Shown in pieces: positions 17,504 to 28,057 of a stretch of DNA of 53,000 nucleotides. The stretch spans positions 1-53,000 of the forward strand of contig NZ_LWSK01000031.1 of NCBI RefSeq assembly GCF_001642955.1, read 5' to 3'. Numbering within the stretch: position 1 is the first letter of the stretch; the number at the start of each line of letters is the position of its first letter. A program made the translations under genes and the position numbers. The notes below the pieces were generated by a model. That model was given only the letters and a program-made list of their open reading frames with translations. It had not been told where the DNA came from and searched no databases. This DNA is from Rubripirellula obstinata (GTDB lineage: Bacteria > Planctomycetota > Planctomycetia > Pirellulales > Pirellulaceae).

Positions 17504-20500
17504 GTGAAAACTACTTACTGCTTGACCCTCTTTGTGTTTGTCCTCGCTTCCTGTTTGTCGAAGGAAGCAATGTCGATGACAACGTCACAACTACGTTGCG
17601 AATACCTGCAAAATCCTGAGGGAATCGACATCCAAAAGCCTCGGCTAAGCTGGCGTGTTGAATCGGACCAGCGAGGCCAAATGCAGACGGCGTATCGATT
17701 GTTGGTCGCATCGTCTGCGGAAAAACTCGCCAGCGATGTGGGCGATCTTTGGGATTCGGGACGAGTGGATTCGGATCAGACGCTATTTGTGACGTACGCG
17801 GGGCGGCCGCTCGAATCGCGGAGTCAGTGTTTTTGGAAAGTCAAAACGTGGTCGGCCGACGACCAAAATCCAAGCTGGAGCGAGCCCGCGTCTTGGTCGA
17901 TGGGTTTGCTAGACGAAGCGGATTGGACGGCTGACTACATCGCGTACAAAGATCCAGCCCCCGTTTATGACGATCCAAGATCGTTGCATCTGCCAGCGGC
18001 ACGCCAATATCGAAAAGAGTTTCCAGCGAAGAAGCAGATCGAGCGAGCGACGATTTATGCGACTGCCTTGGGCATCTACGAATTGCATCTCAATGGCGAA
18101 CGAGTTGGCGATGCCATGTTCGCGCCGGGTTGGACGGACTACCGGCAACGTGCTTATTACAACACGTACGACGTTACTGAAATGGTTCAGGAAGGTGACA
18201 ATGCCATCGGAGCTTGGGTGGCCGAAGGTTGGTACAGCGGGTATGTGGGATTCGGTTTGCTGACCGGCATTGGTACGGAAAAGACCGGCCGATCGACTTA
18301 CGGGAAAACCCCGGCACTGATGGCTCAACTAGAAATTCAGTACACCGACGGAACGCGAGACACGATCGGCACCGATGACACATGGAAAGTGTCCGCCGAT
18401 GGTCCGATCCAAGAAGCGGATTTGTTGATGGGCGAAGCCTACGACGCACGCAAAGAATTCAAAGGTTGGGCGACGCCTGGTTTTAATGACTCCGATTGGC
18501 AGCAAGCGATTTTCGCCAAAGACAACGGCAGCTTCAAAGCTGATTTCTACCAGTTTCGTAATCCTGAAAAGCCGGGCCAAGGAGTTCCCAAGCGTGGTGC
18601 CGAAGAAGAGTTCGGGTTCGTTCGCCCCAAGCTGGAATCGTTCCCTGGCGTGCCCGTTCGGGTGACCGAAGATATTTCGGCGAAGAAGATAACCGAGCGA
18701 GAACCGGGTACTTACATCTTTGATCTGGGGCAGAATTTTGCCGGAGTGATTCGATTGAAAGTCAAAGGACCGGCCGGTCAGCGGATTCAAATTCGTTACG
18801 CCGAAATGCTGCATCCCGATGGTCGGATGATGACGGAGAATCTTCGCAAGGCTCGTGCAACCGATTTCTATACCTGCAGCGGCGATGCAAATGGTGAAGT
18901 CTACGAACCGCGTTTCACCTTCCACGGTTTTCAATTCGTAGAAGTGTCAAACTTCCCCGGCGAAGCGACGTTGGATACCGTCACTGGATTGGTCGTTCAC
19001 AGCGACACGCCGATGACCAGCACATTTGAGTGCAGCGATCCGATGGTCAACCAACTTTACAGCAACGTGCTTTGGACACAGCGATCCAATTTCCTGGATT
19101 TACCGACGGATTGTCCGCAGCGAGATGAACGAATGGGTTGGACCGGCGACGCGCAAGCCTACGTCGCGACCGCGGCCTACAACGCTGACATCGGCGCGTT
19201 TTATACCAAGTGGTTACGCGAGCTGATGGAATCACAGCGCCCAAGCGGTGTGTTCCCCGGGTACGCGCCCTATCCGTTTCAACATGGATGGGACTTCGGT
19301 ACCGCGTGGGCTGACGCGGGCGTGATTTGTCCTTGGACGCTTTGGCAAGTCTACGGCGACACCGAAGTGATCGATACTTGCTGGGAACCGATGACCAAGT
19401 TCATGCAATGGCGAGAACAAACCAGCATTGACGACTTGGGCATTTCCCACGGGAATCCATGGGGCGATTGGCTCGCGCAGGGTGCCGAAACGCCGTTGGA
19501 TTACGTCGATACGGTTTACCTAGCGATTTCGGCAAAGATGATGTCTGAAATGGCTGCAGCGACGGGCCGCGATCAAGAAGCCGCCAAGTACCAGGACCAG
19601 TTCGACAGGACCAAAGCAGCCTTCGCAGAGAAATACTTACGGCCTGATGGCAGCGTCAACATCAACACGCAAACCGCGCAAGCTCTGGCGTTGCAAGCTG
19701 ACTTGATTCCCGAAGAACTACGCGATGCAACGGGGCAACATCTTGCCAAGATGCTTGCAGAGAATGGGAACCACATGGCGACCGGTTTCCTCGGCACACG
19801 TCCACTGTTGCCAGTGCTGTCTGCATCGGGCCAGCACGACTTGGCAACGTTCTTGCTGCAGTCACGCGAATTTCCATCTTGGGGTTACGAGATCCGAAAT
19901 GGAGCAACCACGATCTGGGAACGTTGGGACAGCTACACCAAGGAAGATGCTTTTGGACGCCATAACGCCGCGATGAATTCATTTTCGCACTATGCGTTTG
20001 GTGCCGTTTGCGAATGGATGTTCCGTACCCTGGCCGGCATCCAATCGGACGGTCCTGGATACAAGAAAATCATCATTCGTCCGACACCTCCCGCGCCGGG
20101 AAGCAATTCCATGCACGACCCGATTGATTGGGTTCGCGCTTCGTATGATTCCATTCGCGGAACCATTCGCAGCGATTGGAAACTGGTCGGCGATCGTTTT
20201 CATTTAACTGTCACCATTCCAGCAAACACAACGGCAACGGTCTATTTGCCGACCCAAGATGCGTCCAGTATCACTGAGGGCGGAAACGGAATTGATGACA
20301 ACAGCCTGATTCAAATTGTTGGGAAGGAAGGTGACTACACCGCGCTAGCCGTTCCATCGGGAACTTACGAATTTGTTTGCAACAGCGGCATTGAACCGGC
20401 TTCGGTATCGCTGAAAACGTCCAAGCCGAAAGACAATTCCGTCAACCCTGATTCGATCGACTTGGCGGACGCAAAGAAGGTTGTGACTTGGGATTTTTCC

Positions 20501-20899
20501 AGCCCAACGGATCTTCAAAAATGGAACGAGCGTGAAGATTTGGAAGTCGTCGTCCGCGACGGTAAGACGGTTTTAATTGCAGCAGGCAGCGATTCGCAAA
20601 TTGCAACAACGCTAAGCGAAAGCGTTTCTGGGAAATTAGTAATCGAGCTTCGCGCCGTGTTTGATAAGGGCGTCACCAGTCAATTCTTTTGGGCACCGCC
20701 TAACCAAGGATTCAGCGAGGGCCGTCAGTCGATTCGTCGGCTGAAATCGTCTGAACAAATGAGGAGCTATTTGTACTTGATCAAGGGCGATGGGCCCGTG
20801 CAAAAGATCCGTTTTGATCCGTTCCAAACCTATGACGAGTACGCTGATAAAGGGGAAATGGAAATCGAGTCCATTTCGATTTATCAGCTAGCGGAGTAG
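17504..20899 (+). CDS. Alpha-L-rhamnosidase, GH78, with a C-terminal accessory domain
   Basis: A second exo-rhamnosidase, 1131 residues, related in layout to the one at 4471. The GTG start gives a hydrophobic signal with a possible lipobox LASC (Cys17), so it may be a lipoprotein. GH78 modules follow, with catalytic block [16 protein letters not shown] (Asp541/Glu542) and TIWERWDSY (Glu806). After residue about 960 there is an extra domain of about 170 residues ([15 protein letters not shown] to the end) not found in the first enzyme. It resembles the tail of the neighbouring sulfatase at 21006. The gene is followed by two sulfatases on the same strand, which fits stepwise removal of sulfate and rhamnose from one polysaccharide. 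Confidence 0.9.
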   Translation: MKTTYCLTLFVFVLASCLSKEAMSMTTSQLRCEYLQNPEGIDIQKPRLSWRVESDQRGQMQTAYRLLVASSAEKLASDVGDLWDSGRVDSDQTLFVTYAGRPLESRSQCFWKVKTWSADDQNPSWSEPASWSMGLLDEADWTADYIAYKDPAPVYDDPRSLHLPAARQYRKEFPAKKQIERATIYATALGIYELHLNGERVGDAMFAPGWTDYRQRAYYNTYDVTEMVQEGDNAIGAWVAEGWYSGYVGFGLLTGIGTEKTGRSTYGKTPALMAQLEIQYTDGTRDTIGTDDTWKVSADGPIQEADLLMGEAYDARKEFKGWATPGFNDSDWQQAIFAKDNGSFKADFYQFRNPEKPGQGVPKRGAEEEFGFVRPKLESFPGVPVRVTEDISAKKITEREPGTYIFDLGQNFAGVIRLKVKGPAGQRIQIRYAEMLHPDGRMMTENLRKARATDFYTCSGDANGEVYEPRFTFHGFQFVEVSNFPGEATLDTVTGLVVHSDTPMTSTFECSDPMVNQLYSNVLWTQRSNFLDLPTDCPQRDERMGWTGDAQAYVATAAYNADIGAFYTKWLRELMESQRPSGVFPGYAPYPFQHGWDFGTAWADAGVICPWTLWQVYGDTEVIDTCWEPMTKFMQWREQTSIDDLGISHGNPWGDWLAQGAETPLDYVDTVYLAISAKMMSEMAAATGRDQEAAKYQDQFDRTKAAFAEKYLRPDGSVNINTQTAQALALQADLIPEELRDATGQHLAKMLAENGNHMATGFLGTRPLLPVLSASGQHDLATFLLQSREFPSWGYEIRNGATTIWERWDSYTKEDAFGRHNAAMNSFSHYAFGAVCEWMFRTLAGIQSDGPGYKKIIIRPTPPAPGSNSMHDPIDWVRASYDSIRGTIRSDWKLVGDRFHLTVTIPANTTATVYLPTQDASSITEGGNGIDDNSLIQIVGKEGDYTALAVPSGTYEFVCNSGIEPASVSLKTSKPKDNSVNPDSIDLADAKKVVTWDFSSPTDLQKWNEREDLEVVVRDGKTVLIAAGSDSQIATTLSESVSGKLVIELRAVFDKGVTSQFFWAPPNQGFSEGRQSIRRLKSSEQMRSYLYLIKGDGPVQKIRFDPFQTYDEYADKGEMEIESISIYQLAE

Positions 20900-20905
20900 T
20901 AAATG

Positions 20906-20961
20906 TCGCCTTTCGCTCCGCGAAAGTACGTCAGAGCACACTTTCGCGGAGCGAAAGGTGA
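20906..20961. repeat. Hairpin repeat built on CTTTCGCTCCGCGAAAG
   Basis: Two 22-bp arms with one mismatch flank a 12-nt loop. It lies in the 106-bp gap between the rhamnosidase and the sulfatase. It may be a dispersed palindrome and could attenuate transcription between the genes. Confidence 0.75.
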
Positions 20962-21005
20962 CTATAAAAAACGATCTGGAATTTCCCTCCTTAGATGTAC
21001 CAACG

Positions 21006-23006
21006 ATGAATTCAACCATTAAAAGAATCCAGAATTTTTTCCATTGCATGCTGGTGCCGGTCGCGGTGTTCAGCCTGTTGCCTTTTGCGTTTACCTGCGA
21101 GGCGAACGCAGCCGAATCGAAACCCAATGTGGTCTTTATCTTGGCGGATGATCTTGGCTTCAGCGACACGACGCTGTTTGGGACGACGAAGTTTTATCGA
21201 ACTCCCAACATGGAACGGCTTGCCGCTCGCGGGATGTTGTTTTCGCGGGCTTATTCGTCCAGCCCGTTGTGTTCTCCGACGCGCTCGAGCATTTTGACGG
21301 GGCTCAGTCCCGCTCGCACCGAAATCACCGCTCCGGTTTGTCACGTGCCAGCCGTTTCGATCAAAGCAACACCGGGTGTGGGGGCACCGCCCAACAAGAA
21401 AGCGATCCTGCCAAAATCTGCAACGCGATTCAAAACTGATCACTACACGCTTGCTGAAATGTTTCGGGACAATGGTTATGCAACAGCACACTTTGGTAAG
21501 TGGCACTTGGGGCCGGAACCGTATTCTCCGTTACAACACGGGTTTGATATCGACATTCCCCATTGGCCCGGTCCCGGACCCGCGGGCAACTACGTCGCCC
21601 CTTGGCGATACGTCGATTTCGATCCGCAGACGCCGAATGAACACATCGAAGATCGCATGGCCGAGGAAGCGGTCGCCTACATGGAAGATCACGTCGATGA
21701 ACCCTTCTTCCTGAATTATTGGATGTTCAGCGTTCACGCTCCCTTCAATGCGAAACAAGAGCTGATCGACGATTACAAAACCAGAGTCGACCCAAACGAC
21801 CCTCAGCGAAGTCCGACCTATGCTGCGATGGTCGAGAGTATGGATGATGCCGTCGGAACATTGTTGGATGCATTGGATCGATTGAAGCTGGCTGACAACA
21901 CGATCATCGTGTTTGCGTCGGACAATGGCGGCAACATGTACAACGAAGTCGATGGTACCACCGCGACCAGCAACGCGCCGTTGAAAGGCGGCAAGGCGAC
22001 GATGTACGAAGGTGGCGTTCGCGGCCCTGGAATCGTCGTCTATCCCGGTGTCGTGCAAGCGTCATCTAAAAGCGATGAAGTGATTCAAAGCAGCGACTAC
22101 TACCCAACCCTGTTGGAACTGCTGTCGATTGACGCGCAGCCTGATCAATCGTTCGACGGAATCAGCATTGTGCCAGCGCTTCAGGGTGGTGAATTGGACC
22201 GTGAAGCGATCTACACTTTCTTTCCACACAGCCCTGGAATTCCCGACTGGTTGCCGCCCGCGGTCAGTGTTCATCGATCCAACGAAAGCGGTGATTGGAA
22301 ACTGATTCGATTGTTTTACAACGGCGAAAACGGCAAGCACCGATACAAGCTGTTCAATTTGAAAGAAGACGTTGGTGAATCGAAAGACGTCTCGGCTGAG
22401 CATCCCGAAATGGTTCGTGAGCTTGACGCGATGATCGAAGAATTTTTGGTGGATACCGGTGCGGTATTGCCGCGTCCCAACCCCAAATTTGACCCTTCAA
22501 AATATGATCCAAGCAAGGAAGGGAAAGCGTCGCTAAAGGGCGGAGCGAACAAGAAACCGGCAAAACAGAAAGGCCCGCCAGCAAAGCCGGTCGCCGGCTG
22601 GCAACCGCAAGGTCCGTGCAAGCTTTCATTGGCAGATGGAAATTTACTGGTCCACAGTTCGGGTGGTGACCCACATTTTGTTTATTCGCTGCCGGATTCA
22701 GCAGTCGCGAAGAGTTCAGCGGAACGAGACCTAATCCTCCGCTTTTCCATGACCTCCGACTCGAACGGTCAGGGGCAAGTTTTTTGGAGTGAACGGGGCA
22801 GCAGACCGGCCTACATCGGCAAAAGAAGCGTTAAGTTTGACGTTGAACACGATGGTGAGTCACATCAATACGCAATTCCTTTCAGCTCGAAACAACCCGT
22901 TGTCGGAATTCGGCTTGATCCTTCCGAGGCGAAGGGGAAACTTCTAATCTGCGACATGACTTTGACGACAAGCGATGGAGAGGTTCTTTACGCTTGGAGT
23001 TTTTAA
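21006..23006 (+). CDS. Formylglycine-dependent sulfatase (S1 family) with a C-terminal beta domain
   Basis: An exported type I sulfatase that removes sulfate esters from glycans. The ATG at 21006 begins a good signal peptide ([12 protein letters not shown], ending CEANA); the in-frame ATG at 20958 would sit in the hairpin. Motifs are [12 protein letters not shown] (metal ligands), [15 protein letters not shown] with Cys89 as the residue converted to formylglycine, HFGKWHLG, and FASDNGG. After the roughly 490-residue catalytic part comes a Lys/Pro-rich linker and a domain of about 120 residues ([24 protein letters not shown]) resembling the rhamnosidase tail upstream. The substrate subfamily cannot be set by eye. 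Confidence 0.9.
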   Translation: MNSTIKRIQNFFHCMLVPVAVFSLLPFAFTCEANAAESKPNVVFILADDLGFSDTTLFGTTKFYRTPNMERLAARGMLFSRAYSSSPLCSPTRSSILTGLSPARTEITAPVCHVPAVSIKATPGVGAPPNKKAILPKSATRFKTDHYTLAEMFRDNGYATAHFGKWHLGPEPYSPLQHGFDIDIPHWPGPGPAGNYVAPWRYVDFDPQTPNEHIEDRMAEEAVAYMEDHVDEPFFLNYWMFSVHAPFNAKQELIDDYKTRVDPNDPQRSPTYAAMVESMDDAVGTLLDALDRLKLADNTIIVFASDNGGNMYNEVDGTTATSNAPLKGGKATMYEGGVRGPGIVVYPGVVQASSKSDEVIQSSDYYPTLLELLSIDAQPDQSFDGISIVPALQGGELDREAIYTFFPHSPGIPDWLPPAVSVHRSNESGDWKLIRLFYNGENGKHRYKLFNLKEDVGESKDVSAEHPEMVRELDAMIEEFLVDTGAVLPRPNPKFDPSKYDPSKEGKASLKGGANKKPAKQKGPPAKPVAGWQPQGPCKLSLADGNLLVHSSGGDPHFVYSLPDSAVAKSSAERDLILRFSMTSDSNGQGQVFWSERGSRPAYIGKRSVKFDVEHDGESHQYAIPFSSKQPVVGIRLDPSEAKGKLLICDMTLTTSDGEVLYAWSF

Positions 23007-23034
23007 AAGACGTAAACTCTTGCCTTGGTAATGT

Positions 23035-24942
23035 ATGACCATTCGACTTATACGCCCGTCGATCGTGCTGGCCGCGTTTATTTTCGCTTCTAGTTTCGTC
23101 TCGGCAGCAAAGCCCAGTGTTGCTAGGCCGAACGTCATTGTGTTGATGGCTGACGACTTGGGCTATTCTGACTTGGGTTGTTACGGCGGAGAAATTGAAA
23201 CTCCCAGCATTGACGCATTGGCGGAGCAGGGAGTTCGATTCTCGCATTTTCGCGCCACGCCGATGTGCGTTACTTCTCGCATCGCACTTCTTTCTGGCAT
23301 GCCGTTTCATCGGGCGGGCGGAAATGCCTACTCGCACTCGGTGCCGCTGCCTGCGTTGTTGCAGGACGCTGGCTATCGGACTTTGATGACTGGTAAATGG
23401 CATGCAGGAACCCCGGATCCGCGATCGCCTGAATTGTTTCATCGCTCGTTTGGTTTTTTGAGCGGCATGTCTGATTGTTTCATCGGAGCGGATGACTGGT
23501 TCGAGGGTGACAAGCCGTTTAATGATTTCGATCCTGGCTTTTATTCGACGGATGCGTTTGCGGACAAGAGCATTGAGTTCATGAAGGAGTCGGCGGAGAT
23601 GGACCAGCCGTTCTTTATGTACGTTGCATTCAACGCTCCTCATCATCCCTGCCAGGCTCCCAAACCCTTGGTGGAACAGTATCAAGCAAGGTACGAGCAA
23701 GGTTACAGCAAGATTCGTCAAGCACGGTACCAGCGACAAATCGAAATGGGATTGATTGAACCGACCTGCGAACTAGCGGAAGTCAAGCAAGATGCACGTC
23801 ACTGGAATGAACTGACCTTGCACCGACAGAAAGTGGAAGCCAGTCGGATGGCGGCTTATGCAGCAGCCGTTGACGGTGTTGATCAAGCCGTGGGGCGGAT
23901 CATGGATTTTACGAAACAGTCGGGACTTGATGACAATACGCTTGTTGTTTTCTTGTCGGATAACGGGGGCGATTACAACAACGGTGGAATCAACCAGGAT
24001 GAAAAGCAGATTGCTTGGGCTCCGCATGGAAATCCTTCGTCGAGCAACGGTTGGGCATCCGTCAAAGCAACGCCGTTTAAGTACTACAAACATTCGTGCC
24101 ACGAAGGCGGTATCGCGGCACCGATGATCGTTCGCTGGCCCGCGGAAGTTCAGCGAGAAAGCGGAACCATCGTTAGAAGTCCGGCGTCGATTACTGATTT
24201 CTATCCCACGATTATGGAGCTTTCGGGTGCTGAGTATCCCGAAAGTTTCAACGACCACCAGGTTCGATCTTTGACAGGGACTTCACTAATTCCGCTACTG
24301 AAAAATGATGGAAGTCGCAAAGCGAAACCGGATTTCCAGAACTACGACTTTTCAAGAGCTTGGGTTGAAGATGAATGGAAGGTCGTCAGTCTTTACGATG
24401 GTCCGTGGGAATTATTTAACTTGAAAGACGATCGAAGCGAGCGACATAACTTGGCTAGCGAAGAACCGCAGCGATTGAAGGAACTGTCGGATCGCTGGAT
24501 CAAGGAAGCCGTCTACGCCGGTGTTCCCAACGCCTCAGCGGCGCGTCTTTCTCATCAGCATGGTTGGGGATGGCATCGGCTGAAAATGGTTTGCCCTCAC
24601 TTGGTTTCTTTAACTCCCGAAAATTCTAGCGAGCTTGGATCGACGAAGACTTTCATCAAATTGACGTTCAATAAACCGATCGATTTTACGGCGACCGAGG
24701 GCAAGAGCTTGCGTTTGTATTCGGTGTCCGATGAGAAGAATCCCATTTGGCAAGCGAGCCCCGACACTAACCACTCATCCCAGGGAACGATGGAATTAAG
24801 CTTTGATGACGTTCCTGAATTGGATCCCGATCAAGCCTACTATTTTCTTTGGGACGCCGGCTGGATCAAGGTTGGTAATCGCCCGGTTGGACGACTCAAT
24901 GACGGCGCTTTCTGGTGGCGGTTTAGAACACCGGTGCAGTGA
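23035..24942 (+). CDS. Sulfatase (S1 family) with atypical CVTSR active-site motif
   Basis: An exported sulfatase of 635 residues with signal peptide 1-25 (FASSFVSAA). Metal-site text VLMADDLGYSDLGCYGG, TGKWHAG and FLSDNGGDYNNGG are present. The activation motif reads MCVTSRIALLSGM: Cys78 and Arg82 are in place, but the third position is Thr80 instead of Pro or Ala. From about residue 525 an Ig-like domain (LVSLTPENSSELGSTKTFIK and on) replaces the tail seen in the upstream sulfatase. It starts 28 bp after that gene, so the two are probably co-transcribed. Confidence 0.87.
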   Translation: MTIRLIRPSIVLAAFIFASSFVSAAKPSVARPNVIVLMADDLGYSDLGCYGGEIETPSIDALAEQGVRFSHFRATPMCVTSRIALLSGMPFHRAGGNAYSHSVPLPALLQDAGYRTLMTGKWHAGTPDPRSPELFHRSFGFLSGMSDCFIGADDWFEGDKPFNDFDPGFYSTDAFADKSIEFMKESAEMDQPFFMYVAFNAPHHPCQAPKPLVEQYQARYEQGYSKIRQARYQRQIEMGLIEPTCELAEVKQDARHWNELTLHRQKVEASRMAAYAAAVDGVDQAVGRIMDFTKQSGLDDNTLVVFLSDNGGDYNNGGINQDEKQIAWAPHGNPSSSNGWASVKATPFKYYKHSCHEGGIAAPMIVRWPAEVQRESGTIVRSPASITDFYPTIMELSGAEYPESFNDHQVRSLTGTSLIPLLKNDGSRKAKPDFQNYDFSRAWVEDEWKVVSLYDGPWELFNLKDDRSERHNLASEEPQRLKELSDRWIKEAVYAGVPNASAARLSHQHGWGWHRLKMVCPHLVSLTPENSSELGSTKTFIKLTFNKPIDFTATEGKSLRLYSVSDEKNPIWQASPDTNHSSQGTMELSFDDVPELDPDQAYYFLWDAGWIKVGNRPVGRLNDGAFWWRFRTPVQ

Positions 24943-24952
24943 AAACGCAGAC

Positions 24953-25108
24953 GTAGCCCGGAACAAGCGAAGCGAAGTTCCGGCAATCCGAGTGCATCTT
25001 ACGGTTTGCTGAGAATGGCGGTGTTTGCCGGAGTCTAGCTGTGCGGGCTGCAAGCCAAGAAGATTGCAAAGCAATTGCCGGAACTTCGCTTCGCTCGTTC
25101 CGGCCTAC
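24953..25108. repeat. Family B palindromic repeat between convergent genes
   Basis: Arms 24953-24987 and 25074-25108 (about 35 bp, two mismatches) begin GTAGCCCGGAACAAGCG and end CGTTCCGGCCTAC, with an 86-nt loop. A closely related copy is at 31847-31935. Lying between the ends of the sulfatase and kinase genes, it could terminate both. Confidence 0.8.
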
Positions 25109-25126
25109 ATCAATCGATCGATCCTG

Positions 25127-27820
25127 CTAATCCAACGTTGCGACGAACTGTTCTAATTCTGAAACATCGACGGGTTTGACGATGTGATGCGAGAATCCGG
25201 CGCGGTCTGTTTCGTCTTGGTTGTCGCGTCCCGTTAATGCCACGAACACCGTGCTGGATTTTCCTTGGGTTTTCTTGATCGCCTCTAGCACCTCGAAACC
25301 GGTCATGTCGGGAAGCCCCAAATCCAGCAGAACGATATCGGGACAGAAGTCTTCGGCTACCTCAATCGCGGTTGCTCCATCGTACGCTTTTTCAACGATA
25401 TGGTCCTCGCATTCGAGCAACATCGCCAGCGAGTCAGCGGCCTGCACCAAATCTTCGACGATCAAGATACGACGGGGTCGCGAGATGCCTGAATCAGTCA
25501 CCGCGGCTTGGTACGACGCCAACAGATTCAGCAACACGATTCTGTCCAGTGGTTTAGTCAAATAGTCGCTGCATCCAGCCTCGATGCATTTCTGACGATC
25601 GCCTCGCATCGCGTGTGCGGTTAAAGCGATGATGGGTTTGTCGAAACCGATTGAACGCAGGTGCCGAGTTGCCTCGTAGCCGTCCATGATCGGCATTTGC
25701 ATGTCCATGATGATGGCGTCGAAGGGGTCATTTGACGCCTCGGCTTGATCAACCAGTTCAAGTGACGCCCGACCATGTTCGGCCTCTTCGACTCTTGCCC
25801 CGGCTGTTTCAAGGATGTGCTTGGCAATGTGGCGAATATCACGACGATCATCGACGACTAAGACTCTTCCAGCCACTTTGGGCATTTCGATGAACGTTTC
25901 TTGACTTGGCAGCAAGCCACGAACCGACAAATTTGGTGTGACCATCGGAACGTTCTTTGTCGAGCCAACTGCAATGTAAAGCGAGAACGTGCTGCCTTTT
26001 CCTGTTTCACTTTGCACTGAAATTTCACCGCCCAGCAATTGTGCAAGACGCTGGCTGATGTTCAGACCTAAACCAGTGCCGCCAAATTCTCGGTTCAGCG
26101 AAGAATCACCTTGCGTGAACGCCTGGAACAGTTTCCCTAATAGTTTGGGATGAATGCCTATCCCTGTGTCCACAACATCAAACGCCAGTAAACCTTTTTC
26201 GTCGAGATAGCGAACTCGTAAATCGACGGTTCCGTGTTCGGTAAATTTGATCGCGTTACCAATCAGGTTGACCAGGATTTGCTTTAAGCGTTTGTCATCG
26301 CTGCGGATGGTTCGAGGGATTTCGGTATCGAAGCTGATGTCAAGCTGTAATTCTTTTTCGGCGGCTCGCACATCCATCAGTGACCGTACGTCGGCCAACA
26401 ATTTTTCAGGCTGAAAACGTTTTTTGTGGAGCACCAATTTGCCGGCTTCAATTTTTGAAATGTCAAGAATGTCATTGATGATTTCAAGTAGGAATCGGCT
26501 GTTGTGTCGAATGATTGACACACACTTTAAGTCTTCCGGCTGGGTCAAATTTCGAGCCAAGATATCGAGGTACCCAATGATGGCGCTCATTGGCGTACGA
26601 ATTTCGTGGCTCATGTTGGCCAGAAATTCGCTCTTGGTTTTGTTGGCTGTCTCCGCCAACTTCCTCGCTTCATCGAGCGATTGCTGGTACCGTTTCTGCT
26701 CGCTTAAATCGACCAAGAACACCACGTGCTCCTCTTCATCGACGCTAACCGAACGCGAACTGATCTGAACCGGTTGCACGTTTCCGTTGCGGTGCCTGAG
26801 AAACAATTCCTGCGGCGGCATGCGTCCAGTTTGGCGAAGTTCGTCGATGATCGCTTTGGCTTTCAGTCGATCGGTTGGACGAATAGAAGTTGTCCAGTTG
26901 AAGCCCTCGCGGTCGAATTGCGACCGGGTGATGCCTAGCAGTCGCAGGGCCGCGCCATTGGCCGTCAGCACCTGTCCACGAGTATTGGCAAATGCAATTC
27001 CAACGCTGGCCCCATCGACCACACGCTGTAATCGGTGTTCATTCTCAGCGAGCTTCTGTTCGGATTGTTGCTGTTGGGTTACGTCAACAACCAACATGTG
27101 AAAACCGACGACTTGCCCTTCATCCTTGATGTCGGGCAGGTAGGTGACTTCTTGAAAAATCTTTGATTGCCGACGACGGTCATTCAGCACGAGATCAAAT
27201 TCGCATTGCTGGCCGCCGATTGCCAATTGGATCTGCTGTTCGATCTGCTGGTAGTGTTCTTCGCCCAGAATATCTTGAATCGAGCTGCCAAGAATTTCCT
27301 CGGCTTCCATACCGATTTCTTCCGCATAGGCTTCGTTGATGAATTGATAGCATTGGTCGGTGTCGATGTACGCAATACGAGTGGACATTGCGTCGGTAAT
27401 CGCGTTGATTTGCCGTCGTCCGCGATCTAATTCAGATCGTTCAGAATCCAATCCATCATAAATAAGGCCTGTTTGGCTAAGTCCAGTTCGGCTGGTTCGT
27501 GAAGACGCACTGTCAGGTGCCGACGAAGGTAATTCTAAATAAGCAACCGTGATCTCTTGTTGGTCATCGCGGCGTTTGATTTCGCGAACAAAACTTTGTC
27601 CGTTGATACCTCGCAAAACATGCTTGCTGGGTTGCCCATCCGCACTCAGCGAATCAAGAATCAGCGGCAAATCGGTTCCAGCAAGCGGTCTAAGTTCGTC
27701 CAGGCAACGTCCAATATCACAACTCCTAAGGCCGTAAAATTGGGTTGCACCTTCACTGAAGCGAACGACGAGGCCTTCGTCGTCCAAGATAATTTCACCT
27801 GCGATTGATCCCATCTGCAT
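25127..27820 (-). CDS. Hybrid sensor histidine kinase with PAS domains and two receiver domains
   Basis: An 897-residue signalling protein with no evident transmembrane helix, so a cytosolic sensor. PAS-like domains lie at about 5-95, 135-250 and 265-378. The HisKA domain has the H-box FLANMSHEIRTPMSAIIGY (His405). The ATPase domain has the N-box LVNLIGNAIKF, VDTGIGI and GGTGLGLNIS. Receiver 1 (about 651-770) has VVDD, Asp706 in IIMDMQMPIMDG and Lys757. Receiver 2 (about 784-897) has IVED, Asp833 in LLDLGLPDMTG and Lys882. There is no HPt domain or output domain, so phosphate must pass to a separate partner. The divergent small gene at 28058 is a conceivable one. Confidence 0.92.
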   Translation of the reverse strand: MQMGSIAGEIILDDEGLVVRFSEGATQFYGLRSCDIGRCLDELRPLAGTDLPLILDSLSADGQPSKHVLRGINGQSFVREIKRRDDQQEITVAYLELPSSAPDSASSRTSRTGLSQTGLIYDGLDSERSELDRGRRQINAITDAMSTRIAYIDTDQCYQFINEAYAEEIGMEAEEILGSSIQDILGEEHYQQIEQQIQLAIGGQQCEFDLVLNDRRRQSKIFQEVTYLPDIKDEGQVVGFHMLVVDVTQQQQSEQKLAENEHRLQRVVDGASVGIAFANTRGQVLTANGAALRLLGITRSQFDREGFNWTTSIRPTDRLKAKAIIDELRQTGRMPPQELFLRHRNGNVQPVQISSRSVSVDEEEHVVFLVDLSEQKRYQQSLDEARKLAETANKTKSEFLANMSHEIRTPMSAIIGYLDILARNLTQPEDLKCVSIIRHNSRFLLEIINDILDISKIEAGKLVLHKKRFQPEKLLADVRSLMDVRAAEKELQLDISFDTEIPRTIRSDDKRLKQILVNLIGNAIKFTEHGTVDLRVRYLDEKGLLAFDVVDTGIGIHPKLLGKLFQAFTQGDSSLNREFGGTGLGLNISQRLAQLLGGEISVQSETGKGSTFSLYIAVGSTKNVPMVTPNLSVRGLLPSQETFIEMPKVAGRVLVVDDRRDIRHIAKHILETAGARVEEAEHGRASLELVDQAEASNDPFDAIIMDMQMPIMDGYEATRHLRSIGFDKPIIALTAHAMRGDRQKCIEAGCSDYLTKPLDRIVLLNLLASYQAAVTDSGISRPRRILIVEDLVQAADSLAMLLECEDHIVEKAYDGATAIEVAEDFCPDIVLLDLGLPDMTGFEVLEAIKKTQGKSSTVFVALTGRDNQDETDRAGFSHHIVKPVDVSELEQFVATLD

Positions 27821-27895
27821 TCCCTCGCTCGTTGTATCCGTATGCCGAGTTCATGGCATTTTATCGCATCGATTGTCCTTGGGTATCCATGCCCC

Positions 27896-27955
27896 AATTA
27901 AATCAATCCGAGTTAAATCAATTCCATTTAAATCAATCCGAGTTAAATCAATCCG
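27896..27955. repeat. Four tandem 15-bp repeats in the kinase upstream region
   Basis: Units at 27896, 27911, 27926 and 27941 share the core TTAAATCAAT. They lie in the 237-bp gap between the divergent kinase and small protein genes. AT-rich phased repeats in a shared promoter could be regulator sites. The 15-bp spacing (about 1.4 helical turns) is not helically phased. Confidence 0.75.
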
Positions 27956-28057
27956 TGGGGCAATTGCCTGAAATTGACTCACATGATCTGTTCCATCTTC
28001 GACAAGTAATCCGAAGTTGGTATCCTTCGGCCCCGGGTATTCAAGCACCTCCAAATT

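Noticed and set aside
22882-23739. Minus-strand 285-codon ORF across the two sulfatases
   Set aside because: Arg/His-rich composition typical of an antisense frame and it spans two real genes on the other strand.
27896-27955. Possible CRISPR array
   Set aside because: The units are directly adjacent 15-mers without spacers, and no cas gene is near.
27851-28054. Minus-strand ORF with pentapeptide-like RIDLT repeats
   Set aside because: It is only the translation of the four 15-bp tandem repeats; too few units, no conserved flanks, and it crosses the divergent promoter region.
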